Positions 44,729 through 55,608 of a stretch of 64,000 nt of DNA are shown here, one piece after another. Numbering within the stretch: the first letter of the stretch is position 1; every line of letters starts with the position of its first letter. The notes beneath the pieces are model-generated. The model was not told the DNA's origin. It was given only the letters and a program-made list of their open reading frames with translations, and searched no databases. A program made the position numbers and the translations under genes. Origin of the DNA: DATLGB01 sp963726825 (lineage in GTDB: Bacteria; Actinomycetota; Thermoleophilia; Solirubrobacterales; Solirubrobacteraceae); contig CAVSDT010000001.1 in NCBI GenBank assembly GCA_963726825.1, positions 1,240,001 to 1,304,000 of the forward strand. The letters are read 5' to 3'.

Positions 44729-44734
44729 TACGAT
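44729..44734 (+). promoter_or_regulatory. Leaderless -10 box of L,D-transpeptidase gene (TACGAT)
   Basis: TACGAT ends exactly 7 nt before GTG 44742. It overlaps the alternative ATG at 44733, which argues against that start. Confidence 0.5.
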
Positions 44735-44741
44735 GCCGCCC

Positions 44742-45944
44742 GTGCGTCCCGCGGCCGTCGTCGTCGTCGTGATGGCCCTGGCCGGCTGCGGCGGGTCACC
44801 GGGCTCGTCCGGCCGGGACGCCGACGGCAAGCCGACGTCCGCGGCCGCGGCGACCAAGACGCCCGCGCCGGCGCGGGTGTCCATCAGGGTCGACGGACGC
44901 GGGACGGCTGCCAGGCCGGAGCGGGGCGTCCGCGTCCGTGCGACCCACGGGACGCTGAAGCAGGTCGTCGTGCGCGGCGGCGGCAGGCGGGTCCGCGGGA
45001 CGCTGAACGCGAAGCGGACGGTGTGGCGCAGCACGTGGGCGCTCGGCGTCTCGCAGCGCTACCGCGTCACGGCGACGGCCGAGAGCCCGGCGGGGGCTGC
45101 GGTCACGCGCCGGCGGAGCTTCCGGACGCTGACGCCGCACAGCACCTTCGCGCCGCGCACGATCATGGCCGACGGCGCGACCTACGGCGTCGGCATGCCG
45201 CTCATCTTCTACTTCGACGATCCGGACGTCGACCGCAAGGCGGTCGAGCGGGCGATGGAGATCAGGACCTCCAAGCGCGTCGTCGGCTCGTGGTACTGGA
45301 GCGAGACGTGCGGCATCGTCCCCCTGTGCCTCTACTTCCGGCCGAAGCGCTACTGGAAGCCGCACACGCGCGTGCGCTGGACCGCGCACACCGACGGCGT
45401 GCGCTTCAAGCCGGGGGTCTACGGCGACGCCGACCTCCATGGCAGCATCCGGATCGGCCGCTCGCTGCGCGTCGTCGCCAGCACCCAGCGCCACTCCATG
45501 CGCGTCTACAAGGACGGCAAGCGCTACGCGCGCTGGCCGATCAGCACGGGCAAGCCGGGTGATGACACCCCGAACGGCACGTACCTGTCGATCGAGAAGC
45601 ACAACCCCGAGCGGATGATCGGCGAGGACTACGACATGTCGGTCCCGTACTCCGTGCGCATCACCTGGAGCGGGATCTACCTCCACGCCGCCTCGTGGTC
45701 GGTCGGCTCGCAGGGCGCGAGCAACGTCTCACACGGCTGCATCAACATGTCCCCGGCCGACGCGGCGACCTACTACGAGATGTCGATCCCCGGCGACCCG
45801 GTCAAGGTCGTCGGCAGCTCCCGCGCGGGCACGTTCGACAACGGCTGGACCGTGTGGTTCAAGGACTGGCGCTCCTGGCGGCGCGGCAGCGCGCTGCACA
45901 AGGCCGTCCGCGCGGGACCTCGCGGAAGCACCTTCTTCCGCTAG
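44742..45944 (+). CDS. Lipoprotein L,D-transpeptidase (YkuD) with Ig-like domains
   Basis: A cell-wall enzyme of 400 residues that makes 3-3 peptidoglycan crosslinks or attaches proteins. From GTG 44742 the protein starts with a short lipoprotein signal (MRPAAVVVVVMALAGC). A Ser/Ala/Thr linker and an Ig-like region (residues 50-230) with the FYFDDPDVDRKAVE segment seen in mycobacterial Ldt proteins follow. The YkuD domain ends in SHGCINMS with catalytic Cys333 and the preceding His in YLHAAS. A Trp-rich C-terminal tail (WTVWFKDWRSW) is also mycobacterial-like. Alternative starts are ATG 44733 and ATG 44676; the -10 spacing and the signal peptide favour 44742. It acts outside the membrane. Confidence 0.88.
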   Translation: MRPAAVVVVVMALAGCGGSPGSSGRDADGKPTSAAAATKTPAPARVSIRVDGRGTAARPERGVRVRATHGTLKQVVVRGGGRRVRGTLNAKRTVWRSTWALGVSQRYRVTATAESPAGAAVTRRRSFRTLTPHSTFAPRTIMADGATYGVGMPLIFYFDDPDVDRKAVERAMEIRTSKRVVGSWYWSETCGIVPLCLYFRPKRYWKPHTRVRWTAHTDGVRFKPGVYGDADLHGSIRIGRSLRVVASTQRHSMRVYKDGKRYARWPISTGKPGDDTPNGTYLSIEKHNPERMIGEDYDMSVPYSVRITWSGIYLHAASWSVGSQGASNVSHGCINMSPADAATYYEMSIPGDPVKVVGSSRAGTFDNGWTVWFKDWRSWRRGSALHKAVRAGPRGSTFFR

Positions 45945-45992
45945 GCCGCGACGGGGGGGTGGGTCCGCGGGCCCACCGGGTAGGCCAAGGCG

Positions 45993-46625
45993 ATGAGCGA
46001 CGACGCGACCGAGACCCTGCACTGCCTGCTGCTCAACGCGACGCTGAAGCGCTCCCCCGAGCCGTCGAACACCGGGGCGCTCGCGGAGTACGTCGGCGGG
46101 CGCTTGGAGGCGCTGGGCGTCACGACGGAGCACATCCGGCTGGCCGATCACGTGATCGAGCCTGGGGTGGTGTCTGAGGCGGTGACGGAGCAGGACGAGT
46201 GGCCGTCGATCCATGCGAAGGTGCTCGCGGCCGACATCGTCGTGTTCGCGACGCCGACGTGGATGGGACAGCCGTCGAGCGTCGTCAAGCGGGCGCTCGA
46301 GCGCCTGGACGCCCTGCTGTCGGAGACCTCCGACGACGGGACGCCCGCGGCGTTCAACAAGCTCGCCGGGTTCATCGTGACCGGCAACGAGGACGGCGCG
46401 CACCACTGCATCGCCGAGATGGCGGGCGCCGCCAACGACATCGGCTTCACGATCCCGGGCCAGGCCTGGACCTACTGGAACAAGGGCCCCGGACCGGGTG
46501 AGGAGGAGTACCGCACGAGCGACGAGACCGACTGGACGCACCAGACGGGCGACACGATGGCCCACGTCCTCTTCCACGCCGCCCGCGCGCTGGCGGCCAG
46601 CCCGATCCCGGCGCCGCCCGGCTGA
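45993..46625 (+). CDS. NADPH-dependent FMN reductase / flavodoxin-like protein
   Basis: A 210-residue flavodoxin-fold protein: the phosphate loop is LLLNATLKRSPEPSNTG, followed by DIVVFATPTWMGQPSSVVKRALERL (flavin-binding strand-loop) and GNEDGAHH. Family members reduce quinones, flavins or metals with NAD(P)H. No partner gene is evident; the next gene is co-directional 25 bp on. ATG 45993 is preceded by a weak AAGGCG. Assigned by fold; the physiological acceptor is unknown. Confidence 0.83.
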   Translation: MSDDATETLHCLLLNATLKRSPEPSNTGALAEYVGGRLEALGVTTEHIRLADHVIEPGVVSEAVTEQDEWPSIHAKVLAADIVVFATPTWMGQPSSVVKRALERLDALLSETSDDGTPAAFNKLAGFIVTGNEDGAHHCIAEMAGAANDIGFTIPGQAWTYWNKGPGPGEEEYRTSDETDWTHQTGDTMAHVLFHAARALAASPIPAPPG

Positions 46626-46650
46626 GCGTCCCAGGGCCGCCGCTGTCAGC

Positions 46651-47568
46651 ATGGAGGGCATGTCCGAGCGCACTCCCCTCGTCGTCGTGACCGGTGCCAA
46701 CGGGTTCGTGGGCGCCCAGGTCTGTGCGGCGCTCGCCGAGCGTGGAGCCGCGGTGCGGGGCATCGTGCGGCGCGCCGGCAGCGCCCCCGCGCTCGACGGC
46801 ATTCAGGAGCGGGTCGGCGACTTCGGCGACGCGACCTTCGCGGCGGAGGTCCTCGCCGGCGCCGACGCGGCGGTCACCACCGTCCACCCGATGGGCAGCG
46901 ATCGCGAGACCCAGGAGCGGATCGGCGTCGAGGCGACCCGGATCTTCGCGTCGGCGGCACGCGACGCAGGCGCCGCGACGCTCGTGCACGTCTCGACCGC
47001 CGCCGTCTACGCCCGCGTGGCGGGAGTCGGGGACGTGGGGGAGGACGCCGACCTGGTCGCCGACGACGCCGGCGACTACGGGGTCACCAAGCGCGACGTC
47101 GACGCGGCCCTCGCCGGGGTGGACGGGATCACGCGGGTGCTCGTGCGCCCGCCGGCGATCCTCGGGCCGGGGGAGACGTCGGTCTGGAACACCCTGCGCC
47201 CGCAGGGCATGCGCGACGACGAGGACGCCCGCCACGCCCTCCCGGACGAGACCTTCGCCTGGGTCCACGTCGACGACCTCGCCGCGCTGATCGCCGACGT
47301 CGCGACGGGCGCCATCGCCCCGGCCGGCGACGCCGAGCGGGGGCCGGTCGACGGCGGCTGCACGCCGGTCAACGCGGCCGCGCCACGCGCGACCAAGCGC
47401 GACTACGTCGGGACGGTCACCGCCGCGCTGGGCGTCGCGCCGGTCTGGGACGACGGCCCCGCCTGGACGGGCTCGATCCTGGCCGACCGCGCCCGCTCGT
47501 GGGGCTGGGCCCCGGCGGTCACGCTCGAGGCCGCGCTGCAGGAGCTCACCGCCGGCCTCCAAGGCTGA
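46651..47568 (+). CDS. NAD-dependent epimerase/dehydratase family protein
   Basis: Extended SDR of about 305 residues with the N-terminal TGANGFVGAQV nucleotide loop, HVSTAAVYAR (catalytic Ser/Thr region) and DYGVTKRDVD (Tyr-x-x-x-Lys). A CxHVDDLAALI-type segment (AWVHVDDLAAL) is near residue 210. It probably acts on a nucleotide sugar or a ketone/aldehyde; similar actinobacterial proteins are uncharacterised. Two in-frame ATGs, at 46651 and 46660, compete; the GGAGGG between them is too close to serve the second, so 46651 is used. It converges on the metallo-hydrolase gene. Confidence 0.82.
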   Translation: MEGMSERTPLVVVTGANGFVGAQVCAALAERGAAVRGIVRRAGSAPALDGIQERVGDFGDATFAAEVLAGADAAVTTVHPMGSDRETQERIGVEATRIFASAARDAGAATLVHVSTAAVYARVAGVGDVGEDADLVADDAGDYGVTKRDVDAALAGVDGITRVLVRPPAILGPGETSVWNTLRPQGMRDDEDARHALPDETFAWVHVDDLAALIADVATGAIAPAGDAERGPVDGGCTPVNAAAPRATKRDYVGTVTAALGVAPVWDDGPAWTGSILADRARSWGWAPAVTLEAALQELTAGLQG

Positions 47569-47601
47569 GGGCCGGGGCACCGGCGCAGGCCGTCCCGAGC
47601 G

Positions 47602-48219
47602 TCAGGCGGCGGGCGGCCGCCACGGCTCGTCCGTGTGCGTGAGCCAGACGAGCTCGGGATGGAGCGCGCGCACCCGGCGCTGGCCCTCGGTCTGCGGGTC
47701 GTCGAGCTCGCCGGACCACACCGCCACGTCGCCGCCGACGACGACCGGCCGCGTGCCCGTCTCGATGACGACGACCTGCATGCCGGGCGTGTGGCCAGGG
47801 GCGGGGAGGAGGCGCAACCCCGGGAGCAGCTCGAGCTCCCCGTCGACGGGGACGTACTGCACGCCCGGCGCGTCGACCCACTCGCGGATCGTGTAGTCGT
47901 CCTGGCCGCGCGCGTCGTCGAGCTCCCGGCGCTGGACGTAGATCGGGCGGCCCGCGAAGTGGTGGTTGCCGCCGCAGTGATCGAAGTGCAGGTGGGTGTT
48001 GACCACGATGTCGATGCCGGCCAGGTCGCGGGCCGCCTCGGGCCGCAGGCGCGGGTCGAGGTCCGCGACCGCGGGGTGCAGCTGCATGATGCCGGTGTCG
48101 ACCAGCACCCGCGCCTCGGGATGGTCGACGACGTGCACGTGGACCGGCATCCGCTCGTCGCCGGCGAGCAGGTCGGCGACGAGGACGGGCGTGACGGCGA
48201 CCGGGGTGGGGAGGGTCAT
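47602..48219 (-). CDS. Metallo-beta-lactamase-fold hydrolase (lactonase-like)
   Basis: A 205-residue MBL-fold protein with the di-zinc motif THLHFDHCGG (HxHxDH), a later HTPGMQ histidine, GGDVAVW (bridging Asp) and a final HTDEPW. The DTG and HxHxDH spacing resemble AiiA-type N-acyl-homoserine lactonases, but other hydrolases of this fold fit too. It has no signal peptide, so it is cytoplasmic. ATG 48219 is chosen; an in-frame ATG at 48252 would add eleven basic residues. It is divergent from the M20 peptidase with an 87-bp gap, so the two may be co-regulated. Confidence 0.83.
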   Translation of the reverse strand: MTLPTPVAVTPVLVADLLAGDERMPVHVHVVDHPEARVLVDTGIMQLHPAVADLDPRLRPEAARDLAGIDIVVNTHLHFDHCGGNHHFAGRPIYVQRRELDDARGQDDYTIREWVDAPGVQYVPVDGELELLPGLRLLPAPGHTPGMQVVVIETGTRPVVVGGDVAVWSGELDDPQTEGQRRVRALHPELVWLTHTDEPWRPPAA

Positions 48220-48293
48220 CCTCGTGTGACGGCGAGCGCGCCCGAAACTCATCGCCGATCCCGAGGCGCGAAGCGAGCCCTTGCGGGGACGTG

Positions 48294-48299
48294 TACGTT
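48294..48299 (+). promoter_or_regulatory. Leaderless -10 box of M20 peptidase operon (TACGTT)
   Basis: TACGTT ends exactly 7 nt before the ATG at 48307; no ribosome site is visible between them. Confidence 0.5.
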
Positions 48300-48306
48300 G
48301 CCGCGC

Positions 48307-49650
48307 ATGGAGAGGAGTGATGCACCCGCATCGCTGGACGCCGACGTGCTCGACGCCGCCGAACAGGCGCTCGTCGACCGGGTTGCGGAGCGACGCGAGG
48401 ACCTGATTGCGCTGGCCTGCGAGCTGATCTCGTACGACACGACGAGCCGGTCGTCCGTCGACGATCCGGCCCGCGCGGAAGCGGCGCTGCAGGCTGCGCT
48501 GGCGGCCCGCCTGGACGCGATCGGCGCGGAGACCGACGTGTGGGAGCCGACCCCCGAGGACGTCGCCGGCCATCCGCTGAGCGTTCCCGGGCTCGGCTTC
48601 GCGGGGCGCCCGCAGCTCGCGGCCCGGCTGCGCGGCAGCGGCGGCGGACGGTCCCTGCTGCTCAACGGCCACATCGACGTCGTCCCGGCCCGGATCGAGG
48701 ACGGCTGGGAGCACGACCCCTTCGACCCGCAGGTCGCCGGGGGGCAGATCTCCGGGCGCGGGAGCTGCGACATGAAGGGCGGAATCGCCGCGATGGTCCT
48801 CGCGACGGAGGTGCTCGCCGAGCGCGGCGGCCTGGCCGGCGACGTGATCGTGTGCACGAACACCGACGAGGAGTCCAGCGGCGTCGGCGGCTTGGCGTGC
48901 GCGCGTCACGGTGTCGGCGCCGACTTCGCCATCGTCCCCGAGCCCAGCGGCCTCGAAGTGTGGCCCGCCTGCCGTGGGACGGTCTACTGCACCGTCACCA
49001 TCCCCGGCCGCGCGGGGCACGCGGAGCAGGAGCAGCCGCACTGGCGCGAGGACGGGGCGGTCAACGCCGCCGAGAAGGGCCGCTTCCTCCTCGAGGGGAT
49101 GGACCGGCTGCGCGCGGAGTGGGGCGTGCGCGAGGACCTGCGCCACCCGCTGCTCGCCGCGCCCGACCTCGTGGTGACCCGCTTCGTCGCCGACGCCGGC
49201 TGGCACGTGACGATCCCCGACCGCGCAGAGATCGACTTCTCCGTCCTCATCGTCCCCCAGCAGGCCGACGAGCACGGCTGGACGACGGCCGCCCAGCGCG
49301 AGGTCGAGGCCTTCCTGCGGCGCTGGTGCGACACCGACTCGTGGTTGGCCGAGCACCCGCCGACGTTCCGCTGGCACACGGAGGTCAACCCGTCCGAGAC
49401 GCCCGTCGACGCGCCGAGCGTGCGGGCCCTGCTCGGCGTCAACGCCGCCCTCGGCCTCCCGCTGACGCTTGGCGGGCTGGGCTCCTGGTACGACGGCGCG
49501 ACGTTCGCCCTCGAGACCTCCACGCCCGCGCTGATGTACGGGCCGCGGTCGATCGACCGCGCCCACACCGTGGGCGAGGCGGTGCCGATCGACGACCTCG
49601 TCGCCTGCGCGCAGGGGATCGCCGTCGCGGCCTGGCGGCTGTGTCGCTGA
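48307..49650 (+). CDS. M20-family peptidase/deacylase (ArgE/DapE-like)
   Basis: A 447-residue zinc amidohydrolase: NGHIDVVPA (first ligand and catalytic Asp), GRGSCDMKGG (bridging Asp), TDEESSGVGG (catalytic Glu pair), IVPEPSG, and the C-terminal His in RAHTVGEAV. The dimerisation lid lies between about residues 225 and 340. Such enzymes remove acyl groups from N-acyl amino acids or cleave dipeptides. It heads a three-gene run with an alcohol dehydrogenase and an APC permease (overlapping TGATG at the next gene), so the natural substrate may be an N-acylated amino acid or amine brought in by that permease. Confidence 0.87.
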   Translation: MERSDAPASLDADVLDAAEQALVDRVAERREDLIALACELISYDTTSRSSVDDPARAEAALQAALAARLDAIGAETDVWEPTPEDVAGHPLSVPGLGFAGRPQLAARLRGSGGGRSLLLNGHIDVVPARIEDGWEHDPFDPQVAGGQISGRGSCDMKGGIAAMVLATEVLAERGGLAGDVIVCTNTDEESSGVGGLACARHGVGADFAIVPEPSGLEVWPACRGTVYCTVTIPGRAGHAEQEQPHWREDGAVNAAEKGRFLLEGMDRLRAEWGVREDLRHPLLAAPDLVVTRFVADAGWHVTIPDRAEIDFSVLIVPQQADEHGWTTAAQREVEAFLRRWCDTDSWLAEHPPTFRWHTEVNPSETPVDAPSVRALLGVNAALGLPLTLGGLGSWYDGATFALETSTPALMYGPRSIDRAHTVGEAVPIDDLVACAQGIAVAAWRLCR

Positions 49651-50781
49651 TGCGGTCGTCCGTGCGCGCCGCCGTCCTGCGCACGCCCGGCGGTGCCGTC
49701 GAGATGCTCGACGTCGAGCTCGAGGCACCGCGCGCGACCGAGGTGGAGGTCGCCATCACGGCCGCCGGGGTCTGCGGCTCGGACCTGCACGTCCTGCGCG
49801 GCGACTGGGACGTGCCCATGCCCGTCGTGCTCGGGCACGAGGGCGCGGGGGTCGTGACGGCCGTCGGCGAGGCGGTCACCGACCTCGCGGCGGGCGACCA
49901 CGTCGTCCTCTCCTGGGTGCCCCAGTGCGGCGAGTGCCGCCAGTGCCAGCTCGGCCGGCCGTGGCAGTGCGAGCGGGTCGCGGAGGTCGTCGCGGCCCAG
50001 GGCGTGCTCCACGACGGGACCTCGCGCTGGCGCGACGCGGACGGCGAGACGCTGCGCCACTACCTCGGGGTGTCGTCGTTCGCCGAGCGGGTCGTCGTGC
50101 CGCGCTCGGGGGCCGTCAAGATCCGTGACGACGCGCCGCTGGACGTGATCGCGATCGTCGGATGCGCGGTCGCGACGGGCGTCGGCGCCGTGCGCAACAC
50201 CGCCGCGGTGCCGGCGGGCGCGACCGTGGCGGTGATCGGCTGCGGCGGCGTCGGGCTCTCCTGCGTCCAGGGCGCCCGGCTGGCCGGCGCGTCGCGCATC
50301 GTCGCGGCCGACCTCGATCCGGCCAAGCTCGCGGCGGCCCGCCGCGTGGGCGCCACCGACGTCGTGGACGCGAGCGCCGGCGACCCCGTCCAGGCGCTGC
50401 GCGCCGCCGCCCCCGAGGGCCTGGACTTCGTCTTCGACGCGATCGGCCACCCGGCGACGACCGAGCAGGCGATCGCGGCGCTCGGCCAGGGCGGCGCGGC
50501 CGTCGTCGTGGGCCTGCCCGCGACGGGTCAGACGGCCGCGTTCGACCCGCTCGTGCTGGCCGAGGCCAACCAGCGCATCCTGGGCTGCAACTACGGCTCC
50601 GTCGATCCCCAGCGCGACATCCCCTGGCTCGTCGACCGCTACATGGACGGCGAGCTCGACCTCGACGAGCTCATCACCGGCCACCGCCCGCTCGAGGAGG
50701 CGGCCGCCGCCCTCGACGACCTCGCGGCCGGCCGTGCCGTCCGCACCCTGCTTACCCCCCATCCGCCCGAGGAGGGCCCCC

Positions 50782-50798
<17 letters not shown>
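49650..50798 (+). CDS. Zinc-dependent alcohol dehydrogenase (MDR family)
   Basis: A 382-residue medium-chain dehydrogenase. Catalytic zinc ligands are in GVCGSDLHV and GHEGAGVV; the structural zinc lobe is CGECRQCQLGRPWQC (four Cys). The Rossmann loop is GCGGVGLSCVQGA, and the Asp in AADLDPAKL favours NAD(H). It resembles the formaldehyde/class III-like group of alcohol dehydrogenases. It oxidises an alcohol, or a hemithioacetal adduct, made in the pathway. It overlaps the M20 gene and extends 17 bp past the start of the permease gene, so all three are coupled. Confidence 0.88.
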
Positions 50799-52169
<1,371 letters not shown>

Positions 52170-52173
<4 letters not shown>

Positions 52174-53258
52174 CCCAGGGCCTCGCGCACCCGCGCCACG
52201 AGCGTGCGGTGCGCGGTCTCCCGGGCGGTGTCCGTCGCCTCCGGCCAGGAGGAGAGGACGCAGACCACGACGCCGGCGGCGGCGTCCACGGCGAGCAGCT
52301 GGCCGTGGATGCCGCGCGCCAGGGCGGCGCCGTCGCGGTGCCACCACTGGCAGCCGTAGCTGTCGCAGCCGGCTTCCAGGCCGGCCGCCACCGGACGGTC
52401 GAACGCCTCGCCGGCGCCCGTGCCGAGCGCGGCGATCCAGTCCTCGGGGACGATCCCGCGACCGCCCTCGGCGACGAGGGCCCCGAGCCGCGCGTAGTCG
52501 CGCAGCGTCGCGCAGAAGCCGCCGCCGATCGTGGCGGTGCCCGCGTCGTCGACGGTCAGGCGGGCGTCGTGCTCGGCGCCGAGCGGGCCCCACAGCTCGC
52601 GGGCGAGCAGCTCGGCGAGCGGCGCCCCGCCCGCGCGCTCGACCGCGATCCCGAGCAGGTCGGTGTTCGGGGTCGCGTAGTGGAAGCGCTCGCCGTGCGA
52701 CCAACCGTCGGCCGGCCCGATGGTGGGGAGGAAGTCGAGCACGGTCCTCGCCGGGGCGTCGGGGTGCGGCGGATGCCAGGCGCACGCGACGTCGTAGCGC
52801 CAGAAGCCGGCGTCGTAGTCCTCCACGAAGTCCGTCGCCGCGGTCATGTTCAGCAGGTGACGGATCGACGCGCCGGCGTAGCCGCTGCCGGCGACCTCGG
52901 GCACGAGGTCGGTGACGAGGGCCGCCGGATCCAGCCGGCCGTCGCCGACGAGGATCCCGGTGAGCAGGCCGAGCACCGACTTGCCGACGGACTGCGAGAG
53001 GTGCAGCGCGTGCTCGTCGGCCTCCCCGCCGTAGCGCTCGACCACGAGCGCGCCGTGGTGCAGGACGGCGAGCCCGTCGAGCTCGGCGGGATCGTCGATC
53101 GCCACCGCGAGGGGCTCGCCGGCCGCCAGCGGCCGCACGGGACCGTCACCGCGGGGGACCAGGACCGTCGGCGCGACCGCGTCGACGTGGACGTAGGCCC
53201 AGCGGTTGAACGGTCCGACCTGCCACGCGTCCGCGGGCACCTCATCGTGTCTGGGCAT
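52170..53258 (-). CDS. Beta-lactamase-family serine hydrolase
   Basis: A penicillin-binding-protein-like hydrolase of 362 residues with Ser90-x-x-Lys93 (in SQSVGKS) and a tyrosine motif FHYATPN. It resembles EstB and 6-aminohexanoate-dimer hydrolase (NylB) more than true beta-lactamases. There is no clear signal peptide, so a cytoplasmic esterase or amidase is likely, consistent with the neighbouring amide-handling genes. Start ATG 53258; a TACAAC box lies 6 nt upstream. It is divergent from the fusion gene at 53294 with a 35-bp gap. Confidence 0.84.
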
Positions 53259-53280
53259 CGACCCGTTGTAGCGCCGGCGG

Positions 53281-53286
53281 TAGCGT
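53281..53286 (+). promoter_or_regulatory. Leaderless -10 box of kinase-aminotransferase gene (TAGCGT)
   Basis: TAGCGT ends exactly 7 nt before the GTG at 53294 and decides that start over the ATG at 53306. Confidence 0.5.
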
Positions 53287-53293
53287 CCCGGCC

Positions 53294-55606
53294 GTGGACG
53301 CGATCATGAGCGGTGCGCGCCCGGGGCTGCGCGAGACGGAAGCGGTCGATGTCGCGGCGGCGGCGTTCGGCGTCGTGGCGCACGCCGCGCGCGACCTCGG
53401 CAGCGAGCGGGACGCCACGTTCCTCCTGCTCGACGCGGACGGGTCGCCGCGGGCGGTGCTGAAGGTCTCCAACGCCGGCGAGGCGCCGGCGGTGCTCGAC
53501 ATGGAGGCCGCGGCCGCGCTGCACGTGGAGGCCGTCGACCCGGCGCTCGGCGTCGCGCTGCCGTGGCACGCCGGGGCGGGCGCCGGCGCGCCGCCGCGGC
53601 CCGGGCGGCCCGGCGACGACCCGGCGCGGCTGCGCGCGGCGTGGGGCGACGGCGACGCGACGCACCTCGTCCGCCTCTACGACGTCCTGCCCGGCCAGGG
53701 ACGCACGGAGGCCGCGAGCCTCGGCGACCAGGCGCTGATCGAGTGGGGCGCGACGGTCGCCCGTCTCGCCCGGGCGCTGCGCGGCTTCGCGCACCCGTGC
53801 GCCCAGCGGGCGCTGCCCTGGGACGTGTCGCACGCGCTGCTCGCGCGCCCGATGCTCGACGACGTGCGCGACCCGGCCGCCCGCGCGGCGGTGGCGCGCA
53901 CGCTCGACGCCTTCGAGCGGGAGGCGCTGCCGGTCTGGCCGGGCCTGCGCGCCCAGGTCCTGCACGCCGATCTGACCGTCGACAACGTCCTGATGGACGC
54001 GGCGGGCACGATCACGGGCATCGTCGACTTCGGCGACATGGGCCACACGACGCTCGTCGCCGACCTCGCGTCCGCCCTGGACTCGATGGCCACCGGACGC
54101 GAGGGCGAGGAGCTGCTGCGCTGCGCGCGTCTCATGCTCGACGGCTACCAGCGCCACGTGGAGCTCGAGCCGGCCGAGCTGGAGGTGCTCGGCGTCGCCT
54201 GGGCCGCCCGGAGCGCGGTGACCATCGCGATCAGCTCGTGGCGGGTCGCGCAGGGCCTGGAGGAGGAGGGGTTCGCCGAGCGCTACAACGCCGGCTGCCT
54301 GCGCACGCTCGAGGCGTTCGCGGACCTCGGGTGGCCGGCGCTCGCGCGTGCGCTCGGCGCCCGCCCCGTCCGCGCCGACACGAGCCTGCGCGACCGCCGC
54401 TCGGCCGCCTTCGGCCCCGCGGTCGATCCGCTCTTCTACGCCGAGCCGGTGCAGGTCGCCTCCGGCAGGGGCGTCTGGCTCACCGACGCGGACGGGCGGG
54501 AGCTGCTCGACGCCTACAACAACGTGGCCTGCGTCGGGCACGCCCATCCGCGTGTGACCGCGGCGATCGCCCGCGAGAGCCGCCGGGTCAACACGCACAC
54601 GCGCTACCTGCATCCGAACGCGATCGAGCTGGCCGAGCGGCTCGCCGCGACGTGCCCGCCGGAGCTCGACACGGTGCTGCTCGTCAACTCCGGCTCGGAG
54701 GCCAACGACCTCGCGTGGCGGATGGCGACGGCGGTGACGGGCCGCAGCGGCGGCCTGTGCACCGCCTTCGCCTACCACGGGATCACGGAGGCGACGGCCG
54801 CGCTGTCGCCCGAGGGGTGGCTGTCCGGGGTGCGTCCCGCGCACGTGGAGACCTGGGAGGCGTGGGACGGCCACCGCGGCGAGCACCTCGACGGCTCGGC
54901 GCTGAGCGCCGCGATCGAGCGGCTGCGCGCGCACGGGCACGACCCGGCGGCCGCGATCCTCGACGGCCTGCTGACCTCCGACGGCATCGCCGACGTCGAC
55001 CCCGGCCACGTGCAGGAGCTCGTCCGGCTGACCCGCGACGCCGGCGCGCTGTGGATCGCCGACGAGGTGCAGGCCGGCCACGGTCGCACCGGCGACGCGC
55101 TGTGGTGCTTCGAGCGCTTCGGCGTCGTCCCCGACTTCGTCACGCTCGGCAAGCCGATGGGCAACGGCCATCCGGTCGCCGCGGTGATCACCCGGTCAGA
55201 CATCGTCGCCCAGCTCGTGGGACGCACGACGCTGTTCAGCACCTTCGGCGGCAACCCGGTCAGCGCCGCGGCGGCGCTGGCCGTGCTGGACGTGCTCGAG
55301 GACGAGCGGGTGCTCGACCGCGTGCGCCGCACGGGGGAGGCGCTGCGGGCCGCCCTGCGGGAGCTGGCGGCCGAGCATCCGGAGATCGAGGACGTCCGCG
55401 GCGTCGGCCTCGCCTGCGGCGTCGAGCTCGCGGACCGCGAGCGGGCAGGCGCCGTCCGCGACCGGATGCGCCGGCTCGGCGTCCTCATCGGCACGACGGG
55501 GCGCGACGGCGCCGTCCTCAAGATCCGGCCGCCGCTGGCCTTCGACGAGCCGCACGTGCCGATCCTCGTGGACGCCCTGCGGACGGCGCTGGCGGCCGTC
55601 ACGTAG
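53294..55606 (+). CDS. Phosphotransferase-class III aminotransferase fusion
   Basis: A 770-residue two-domain protein. Residues 1 to about 350 are an aminoglycoside-phosphotransferase-like kinase with the catalytic HADLTVDNVLMD loop near 223 and the metal-binding GIVDFGDMG. Residues about 375-770 are a class III PLP aminotransferase with LVNSGSEANDLAWRMA, the DEVQAGHGRTG loop and the PLP lysine K620 in LGKPMGNG. The same pairing occurs in larger bacterial proteins related to phosphoethanolamine/hydroxylysine phospho-lyases (AGXT2L type), where a kinase phosphorylates an amino-alcohol that the PLP domain then cleaves. Here no M23 peptidase domain separates the two. A substrate such as ethanolamine or hydroxylysine is plausible but unproven. 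Confidence 0.85.
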   Translation: MDAIMSGARPGLRETEAVDVAAAAFGVVAHAARDLGSERDATFLLLDADGSPRAVLKVSNAGEAPAVLDMEAAAALHVEAVDPALGVALPWHAGAGAGAPPRPGRPGDDPARLRAAWGDGDATHLVRLYDVLPGQGRTEAASLGDQALIEWGATVARLARALRGFAHPCAQRALPWDVSHALLARPMLDDVRDPAARAAVARTLDAFEREALPVWPGLRAQVLHADLTVDNVLMDAAGTITGIVDFGDMGHTTLVADLASALDSMATGREGEELLRCARLMLDGYQRHVELEPAELEVLGVAWAARSAVTIAISSWRVAQGLEEEGFAERYNAGCLRTLEAFADLGWPALARALGARPVRADTSLRDRRSAAFGPAVDPLFYAEPVQVASGRGVWLTDADGRELLDAYNNVACVGHAHPRVTAAIARESRRVNTHTRYLHPNAIELAERLAATCPPELDTVLLVNSGSEANDLAWRMATAVTGRSGGLCTAFAYHGITEATAALSPEGWLSGVRPAHVETWEAWDGHRGEHLDGSALSAAIERLRAHGHDPAAAILDGLLTSDGIADVDPGHVQELVRLTRDAGALWIADEVQAGHGRTGDALWCFERFGVVPDFVTLGKPMGNGHPVAAVITRSDIVAQLVGRTTLFSTFGGNPVSAAAALAVLDVLEDERVLDRVRRTGEALRAALRELAAEHPEIEDVRGVGLACGVELADRERAGAVRDRMRRLGVLIGTTGRDGAVLKIRPPLAFDEPHVPILVDALRTALAAVT

Positions 55607-55608
55607 GG

